From: an uncultured bacterium
GTDB lineage: Bacteria > Bacillota > Clostridia > Lachnospirales > Lachnospiraceae
Direction of reading: 5' to 3'
DNA length: 52,740 nucleotides
Assembly: GCA_905214955.1 (NCBI GenBank)
Contig: CAJMON010000015.1
Span: 1 to 52,740, forward strand
In this document: positions 48,175-52,740 of the stretch, piece after piece
How positions within the stretch are numbered: position 1 is the first letter of the stretch
How the letters are laid out: each line of letters begins with the position of its first letter
Made by a program: the position numbers and the translations under genes
Notes under the pieces: generated by a model
What the model saw: the letters and a program-made list of their open reading frames with translations, nothing else
Told to the model about the DNA's origin: nothing
Databases searched by the model: none

Positions 48175-49557
48175 ATGAAGGGAAAAAGAAAATGGGTGCT
48201 GGTTCTTGGAATTTTTGCAGTGCTTCTTGCAGGCGTGTATGTGGGCGGCGTCCTGTGGTTCCAGAACCACTTTTTCTTCAATACTTCCGTCAATGGACTG
48301 AATGCTTCCGGAAAAACCGTGGATGAAATGGATGAGATGGCGCAAAATGCAGCCAGCCAGTACCACATTGAGATACGCGAGCGTGGAGGCATCCGGGAAT
48401 ATATCCACGGCTCCCAGATCGACTATCATCCTGTGCCAAGAAAAGAGATTGCATTGTTAAAGGCCAGCCAGGGAGCCCTTTCCTGGCCTTTTGGCTTTTT
48501 GAAAAAACAGCCTTATACTTTTGCATACAGCATGGCGTATGATGAAGAGAAGTTAAACGAAGCAGTGGAAGAGTTACACTGCATGAAGCAGATGGAAGCT
48601 CCGGAGGATGCGAAAATTGAATTTACCGGAAACAGCTGCCAGCTGGTAAAAGAAAAAAAGGGAACCCAGATTGACAGGGAAAAACTGACGGAACTGTTAA
48701 AAAAAGTAATTCTGGCAGGAGCCACGCAGGTGACCTTGGAAGCCCACGGCTGCTATGTCGATCCAGCTATAACCAGTGAAGATCCTGCGCTGCAGAACCA
48801 GTATCAGGGAATGAAACATTACCTGAATACCGAGGTGATTTATACCTTCGGAAAAGAAAAAGAAGCCCTGGATGGTTCCATTATCAAAGGGTGGCTTTTG
48901 ACGGATGCAGAAGGAAACGTATCCATTGACCGGGAAAAAACAGCTGCCTATGTGGCGGACCTGGCAGCACGCAGGGATACCTATGACAAAAGCAAAGAAT
49001 TTAAAGCTTCCGATGGAACCTGGATTTTGGTAAGCGGGGGAAGCTATGGATGGCAGATTGACCAGGCAGCGGAAATCGAAGCGATTTTCAACGATTTGGA
49101 AGGCAGTATCCGGGAAACCAGGTCTCCCAAGTATGCCCGGACGGCGGACAGCTTTGAAAACTGCGGTATGGGCGGAAATTACGTGGAAGTAGATCTGACC
49201 AGGCAGCATCTGTGGATGTATGTGGATTACCGGCTGGTTCTTCAGACGGATTTTGTCTCTGGAGACCTGGCCAAAAATCATGCTACACCTTCTGGCATTT
49301 ATACGTTATATTATAAAGAATCTCCGGCAGTGCTAAAAAGTGATACACCGGGAGATTCCTATGAAACACCGGTGACTTACTGGATGCCTTTTAACGGAGG
49401 CATTGGATTTCATGATGCGGCATGGAGGGAAAGTTTTGGAGGAGTGATCTTTCAAAGCAGCGGTTCCCACGGCTGTATCAATATGCCGCTTGACATGGCG
49501 GCACTTATGTATGAAAATATCTATGCGGGTTTTCCGGTGGTCTGTTTCTACCGGTGA
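48175..49557 (+). CDS. L,D-transpeptidase (YkuD) with peptidoglycan-binding N-terminal region
   Basis: The 460-residue protein has an N-terminal membrane anchor (about 7-27: VLVLGIFAVLLAGVYVGGVL) and two copies of a clostridial putative peptidoglycan-binding domain (about 45-170 and 175-320) before the catalytic YkuD domain. The active-site signature is GSHGCINMPLDMA with the nucleophilic Cys. It forms 3-3 cross-links or attaches proteins to stem peptides outside the cell. The ATG at 48175 is preferred, though an in-frame GTG at 48160 is possible. Its stop is followed after five bases by a MITE-like repeat. Confidence 0.88.
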   Translation: MKGKRKWVLVLGIFAVLLAGVYVGGVLWFQNHFFFNTSVNGLNASGKTVDEMDEMAQNAASQYHIEIRERGGIREYIHGSQIDYHPVPRKEIALLKASQGALSWPFGFLKKQPYTFAYSMAYDEEKLNEAVEELHCMKQMEAPEDAKIEFTGNSCQLVKEKKGTQIDREKLTELLKKVILAGATQVTLEAHGCYVDPAITSEDPALQNQYQGMKHYLNTEVIYTFGKEKEALDGSIIKGWLLTDAEGNVSIDREKTAAYVADLAARRDTYDKSKEFKASDGTWILVSGGSYGWQIDQAAEIEAIFNDLEGSIRETRSPKYARTADSFENCGMGGNYVEVDLTRQHLWMYVDYRLVLQTDFVSGDLAKNHATPSGIYTLYYKESPAVLKSDTPGDSYETPVTYWMPFNGGIGFHDAAWRESFGGVIFQSSGSHGCINMPLDMAALMYENIYAGFPVVCFYR

Positions 49558-49562
49558 CCCTG

Positions 49563-49710
49563 AAGCGTGTCTGAAAAATCATTCCTGCAGTCTGCACGCC
49601 TCGCTTTGCGCAGAATTTTGCCCTCATTCGGCTGACGCAGCCCTCATTCAGACAAAATCTTCCACAAATTGTGACGTACATCTTACAGAAAGCATTTTTC
49701 AGACACGCTC
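49563..49710. repeat. MITE-like dispersed repeat, copy 2
   Basis: The terminal inverted repeats are nearly perfect: AGCGTGTCTGAAAAAT on the left and the same 16 bases on the opposite strand at the right end. It is the counterpart of 1051-1210, with a 12-base deletion inside. It fills most of the gap between the L,D-transpeptidase and the SfsA-MutY gene; its right end stops just before the TAAGGAG binding site. Confidence 0.8.
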
Positions 49711-49722
49711 TAAGGAGAACAC

Positions 49723-51507
49723 ATGAACTATACAAATGTAAAAGAGGCAGAGTTTCTTTCACGTCCAAACCGCTTTATCGCAGAAGTGTGCCTGGACGGG
49801 GAAATCAAAGTCTGCCATGTGAAAAATACCGGCAGATGCCGGGAACTTCTGGTACCCGGCGCCCGGGTGTGGGTATCCGAAAGTGACAATCCCTTACGAA
49901 AGACCCGGTATGATTTGATCTGCGTGGAAAAAGAAGGGCATCTTATCAACATGGATTCCCAGGCACCCAACGATGCAGCAGAAGAATGGCTGAACAAAAA
50001 GCAGCTGTTTCCGGGGCTGACATATTTAAAACGGGAAGTAACGTACCAGGATTCTCGGTTTGATTTTTACTTGGAAGAGGGAGAAAAAAAGATCTTTCTG
50101 GAAGTCAAAGGCGTGACCCTGGAAAAAGACGGTGTGGTTCTTTTTCCAGATGCTCCCACTATCCGGGGAGCACGCCATATCCGGGAACTGGCCAAGTGCG
50201 TGGAAGAAGGCTATGAAGCCTGGCTGCTGCTGGTGGTGCAGATGAAAGGGGTCACAAAGTTTCTTCCAAATGAGGAGACGGATCCGGAGTTCGCAAAAGC
50301 GCTTCGGGAAGCTTCCCAAAAAGGAGTACACATTCTGGCCATGGACTGTGTGGTGACACCAGACTCTATGACCATTGACCAGAAAGTGCCAGTGCAGCTG
50401 CAGACAGAAGAGGATGGCTGGACAGTTCTTCCAAAGATTACCAAGCCCCTTCTTGCCTGGTTTGACAAAAGTGCAAGAGTGCTTCCATGGCGGGAGCATC
50501 CTACGCCCTATCGTGTGTGGGTGTCTGAAATTATGCTTCAGCAGACCCGGGTGGAGGCAGTGAAGCCTTATTATGAGCGGTTTCTGACGGCACTGCCGGA
50601 TGTGGCTGCCTTAGCGGCCTGTCCGGAAGACCGCCTGCTGAAGCTGTGGGAAGGACTTGGATATTATAACCGGGTGCGGAATCTCCAGAAGGCGGCCCAG
50701 GTGATGATGGAAGAGTACGCAGGAGAGCTTCCGGCAGATTATGAAAAATTGTTAAAACTTCCTGGAATCGGGTCTTACACGGCAGGAGCAGTGGCCTCCA
50801 TTGCCTGCCAGATTCCGGTTCCAGCGGTGGACGGAAACGTACTCCGGGTAATTGCCAGAGTCTGCTGCATGGAGGAGGACGTCTTAAAACAGTCGGTAAA
50901 ACGCCAGGTAGAAGAAAAAATCCAGGGCGTGATTCCGGGAGACCGGCCTGGGGCGTATAATCAGGCACTGATGGAGCTTGGGGCCATGGTGTGCGTGCCA
51001 AATGGACCGGCTAAATGCAACGAATGTCCCCTGCAGGAACTGTGTATGGCACGAAGGGAAGGAAAGATTTCAGAGCTTCCGAAAAAAGCCTCCAAAAAGC
51101 CAAGAAAAATCGAAGAGCGCACCGTTTTGGTGATCCGGGACGGAGAGCGTGCGGCCATACGCAAACGGCCATCCAAGGGGCTTTTGGCAGGACTTTATGA
51201 GCTTCCAAATCTTTCTGGCAGCCTGGATGCAGATCAGGTTCTGGAAACATTAAAAACGTGGGGAATGAACGCCCTGCGGATTCAGAAACTTGGCAGTGCC
51301 AAGCATATTTTCAGTCATGTGGAATGGCATATGACCGGATATGCCATTCGGGTGGAAGAACTGGAACATACCGAAAACTCCGGTTTCCTTTTTGTAGAAC
51401 CGGAAAAAACAGAGAAAGAATATCCCATACCGGCGGCATTTGCTGCCTATACCGAATATCTGAATATCCGGCTGGGAGTAAAAAAAGACGGATTGGAGAA
51501 CGAATAA
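49723..51507 (+). CDS. SfsA-MutY fusion: nuclease-like domain plus A/G-specific adenine glycosylase
   Basis: The 594-residue protein joins two families. Residues 1-228 are SfsA-like (RPNRFIAEVCLDGEIKVCHV, NTGRCRELLVPGARVW, RFDFYL, FLEVKGVTLEKDGVVLFPDA, TIRGARHIREL), with a nuclease-like acidic core. Residues 240-585 are MutY: WFDKSARVLPWREHPTPYRVW, catalytic E269 in SEIMLQQTRV, the helix-hairpin-helix LPGIGSYTAGAV, catalytic D370 in VDGNVLRVIAR, a 4Fe-4S set C424-x7-C432-x2-C435-x5-C441, and a C-terminal NUDIX-like domain for 8-oxoG recognition. It removes A opposite 8-oxoG. No stop or shift lies between the parts. The TAAGGAG site sits in the repeat edge. Confidence 0.9.
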   Translation: MNYTNVKEAEFLSRPNRFIAEVCLDGEIKVCHVKNTGRCRELLVPGARVWVSESDNPLRKTRYDLICVEKEGHLINMDSQAPNDAAEEWLNKKQLFPGLTYLKREVTYQDSRFDFYLEEGEKKIFLEVKGVTLEKDGVVLFPDAPTIRGARHIRELAKCVEEGYEAWLLLVVQMKGVTKFLPNEETDPEFAKALREASQKGVHILAMDCVVTPDSMTIDQKVPVQLQTEEDGWTVLPKITKPLLAWFDKSARVLPWREHPTPYRVWVSEIMLQQTRVEAVKPYYERFLTALPDVAALAACPEDRLLKLWEGLGYYNRVRNLQKAAQVMMEEYAGELPADYEKLLKLPGIGSYTAGAVASIACQIPVPAVDGNVLRVIARVCCMEEDVLKQSVKRQVEEKIQGVIPGDRPGAYNQALMELGAMVCVPNGPAKCNECPLQELCMARREGKISELPKKASKKPRKIEERTVLVIRDGERAAIRKRPSKGLLAGLYELPNLSGSLDADQVLETLKTWGMNALRIQKLGSAKHIFSHVEWHMTGYAIRVEELEHTENSGFLFVEPEKTEKEYPIPAAFAAYTEYLNIRLGVKKDGLENE

Positions 51508-51508
51508 C

Positions 51509-52525
51509 ATGAAGATTTTATCAGTTGCAATTCCCTGTTACAATTCACAGGATTATATGGCCAAATGCATCGATTCCCTTCTGCCAGGAGGCAGCGACAT
51601 CGAGATTCTGGTGGTGGATGACGGGTCAAAAGATGAGACTGCCAGGATTGCAGATGACTATGAAAAAAAATATCCGGGAATTGTCCGGGCCATCCATCAG
51701 GAAAACGGCGGCCACGGAGAGGCTGTCAATGCAGGCATCCGCAATGCAGCCGGTATTTATTTTAAGGTGGTAGACAGTGATGACTGGGTGGACTCTGAGG
51801 TTCTTCTGGAGATCATAGAGAAATTAAAGGAGCTGTTAAAAGGCCCGGATACCGTGGATATGTTTATCAGCAATTTTGTTTATGATAAAGTGGGAGTACG
51901 CCACAAAAAAGTGATGCAGTACCGGACAGCATGCCCCAAAGAAGAAGTATTTACCTGGTCTAAAATGTGGCCTATGTTAAAAGGGCATTATATTCTCATG
52001 CATTCGGTGATTTACCGGACCAACCTTTTAAGAGAGTGCGGCCTGGAATTGCCAAAGCATACCTTTTATGTGGACAACCTGTTTGTGTTCCAGCCGCTTC
52101 CCTATGTAAAGAAGATGTATTACTTGGACAAGCCGTTCTATCATTATTTTATTGGACGGGACGATCAGTCCGTCAATGAAGCCGTGATGATACGCCGGAT
52201 TGACCAGCAGATCCGTGTGAACAAGCTGATGATCGATACCATGGCAGCGGCAAAAGTTTCTGAAAAACGGCTGCGCAGCTATATGATCAGCTACTTGGAT
52301 ATCATTACTACGGTGTCTTCGATTATGCTGATCCGGTCTGGAACGGAAGAAAACCTGGAAAAGAAAAAAGAACTGTGGCAGTATTTAAGGGGCAAGGATA
52401 TCATCCTGTACCACAAGCTGCGCAGAGGACTTTTGGGTCAGGTGATGAACCTGCCTGGAAGAGGCGGAAGAAAGGTATCTGTGGCTGCGTACAAAGTGAC
52501 ACAGAAGTTTTTCGGATTTAACTAA
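51509..52525 (+). CDS. Family 2 glycosyltransferase
   Basis: The 338-residue protein has a GT-A fold: LSVAIPCYNSQDYMAKCIDS at the start, ILVVDDGSKDETARIADDYE with the nucleotide-binding Asp, NGGHGEAVNAGIRNAAG, and the metal-binding VDSDDWVD. The C-terminal part has hydrophobic segments but no clear membrane helix. The donor and acceptor are unknown; a wall polymer or capsule is likely for this class. It begins one base after the SfsA-MutY stop (TAACATG), so it is cotranscribed with it. Confidence 0.85.
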   Translation: MKILSVAIPCYNSQDYMAKCIDSLLPGGSDIEILVVDDGSKDETARIADDYEKKYPGIVRAIHQENGGHGEAVNAGIRNAAGIYFKVVDSDDWVDSEVLLEIIEKLKELLKGPDTVDMFISNFVYDKVGVRHKKVMQYRTACPKEEVFTWSKMWPMLKGHYILMHSVIYRTNLLRECGLELPKHTFYVDNLFVFQPLPYVKKMYYLDKPFYHYFIGRDDQSVNEAVMIRRIDQQIRVNKLMIDTMAAAKVSEKRLRSYMISYLDIITTVSSIMLIRSGTEENLEKKKELWQYLRGKDIILYHKLRRGLLGQVMNLPGRGGRKVSVAAYKVTQKFFGFN

Positions 52526-52533
52526 ATAAAAAT

Positions 52534-52562
52534 TTGTATTTTACAGATGGTTATGATATGAT
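52534..52562 (+). promoter_or_regulatory. Probable promoter running to the right edge
   Basis: TTGTAT (52534-52539), 17 bases and TATGAT (52557-52562) would start a transcript near 52569 that passes through the structured repeat into sequence beyond the window. Confidence 0.45.
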
Positions 52563-52633
52563 GGAAAGAAAACATGCCCTACGAATTGCTCCGTGCTTCG
52601 CACTCTCACAATTCTGCCAAGTATTCGCATATC

Positions 52634-52738
52634 GTGAAGTTGAGACTTCACTTTTATGCTCATACCGGGGTGGGACATAAAGCCCTAAAACCACTCCTGT
52701 GCAAGCACATCGTGGTTTCAGGCTTTTGACCCTGGCAT
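52634..52738. repeat. Structured dispersed repeat, copy 2 (reaches the window edge)
   Basis: Positions 52686-52738 match 42563-42615 exactly over 53 bases. The GTGAAGT/ACTTCAC hairpin (52634-52651) occupies the place of the different hairpin in copy 1. The outer stem has one mismatch here (GGGACA against TGACCC), but the next stem is stronger than in copy 1 (AAGCC/GGCTT). No gene is visible to its left on the minus strand, so it is not a leader of a minus-strand gene here. Confidence 0.7.
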
Positions 52739-52740
52739 GG

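Noticed and set aside
49563..49710. TA target-site duplication around the MITE-like copies
   Set aside because: TA is present at the left end of copy 1 and the right end of copy 2 only, so duplication cannot be shown.
51600..51640. GGTCAAAAG inside the glycosyltransferase gene as another leader-motif copy
   Set aside because: It lies in coding sequence within the conserved DDGSKDE segment; the match is explained by codons.
1..52740. CRISPR array, tRNA or rRNA genes, phage genes
   Set aside because: No regularly spaced direct repeats, no tRNA cloverleaf with a T-arm signature and no phage structural gene was found on reading both strands; this was a visual search and short elements could be missed.

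Overview
The window reads as chromosomal core DNA of a Lachnospiraceae bacterium close to Blautia. This is an inference from content: a six-gene Rnf complex with an ApbE lipoprotein, phosphoketolase, a Na+-pumping biotin decarboxylase cluster, overlapping ispH and S1 genes, an SfsA-MutY fusion and abundant AGGAGG ribosome binding sites. Base composition looks even throughout. No phage, IS transposase, tRNA, rRNA or CRISPR array was seen.

Layout. 1-9.8 kb: xerD, a siroheme/corrin dehydrogenase, DAHP synthase, a membrane-anchored MutS-like ATPase, rnhA, tyrS, a 41-residue membrane protein, alaS and rpsU. 9.8-16 kb: a CmpB-like membrane protein, two D,D-carboxypeptidases, a metallophosphoesterase, scpA-scpB and a zinc phospholipase C-like protein. 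16-21.5 kb: a five-gene biotin-dependent operon with two different carboxyltransferases, one biotin carrier and one Na+ pump, followed by a strongly folded non-coding segment with a terminator. 21.8-26.5 kb: SIS-domain protein, flavoprotein, cmk, ispH, S1 protein. 26.6-35.2 kb: an exonuclease-like gene, rnfCDGEAB, L-rhamnose isomerase, apbE. 35.4-37.9 kb: a NifU-like/GGGtGRT pair of unknown function and a YoaK-type membrane protein. 37.9-41 kb: dTDP-rhamnose genes rfbA, rfbB, rfbD, without rfbC. 41-46 kb: a MerR-methyltransferase fusion, a LysR regulator, phosphoketolase. 46-52.7 kb: a GNAT fusion, amidase, L,D-transpeptidase, SfsA-MutY fusion, glycosyltransferase, and a structured repeat cut by the right edge.

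How the parts fit. Two membrane ion pumps (the decarboxylase and Rnf) lie within 12 kb. ApbE, which attaches FMN to Rnf subunits, is encoded nearby. Phosphoketolase feeds acetyl phosphate into the same acetate-forming energy metabolism. Two D,D-carboxypeptidases, an amidase and an L,D-transpeptidase make the window rich in peptidoglycan maturation.

The least explained items are: the dual-carboxyltransferase operon; the NifU-like/GGGtGRT pair; the folded RNA after oadA; two dispersed repeat families, one MITE-like with an open frame inside and one with a 53-base identical block and compensated stems; and several uncommon fusions (SfsA-MutY, MerR-methyltransferase, GNAT plus a C-terminal domain). 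All calls come from reading the sequence; no database search was possible.
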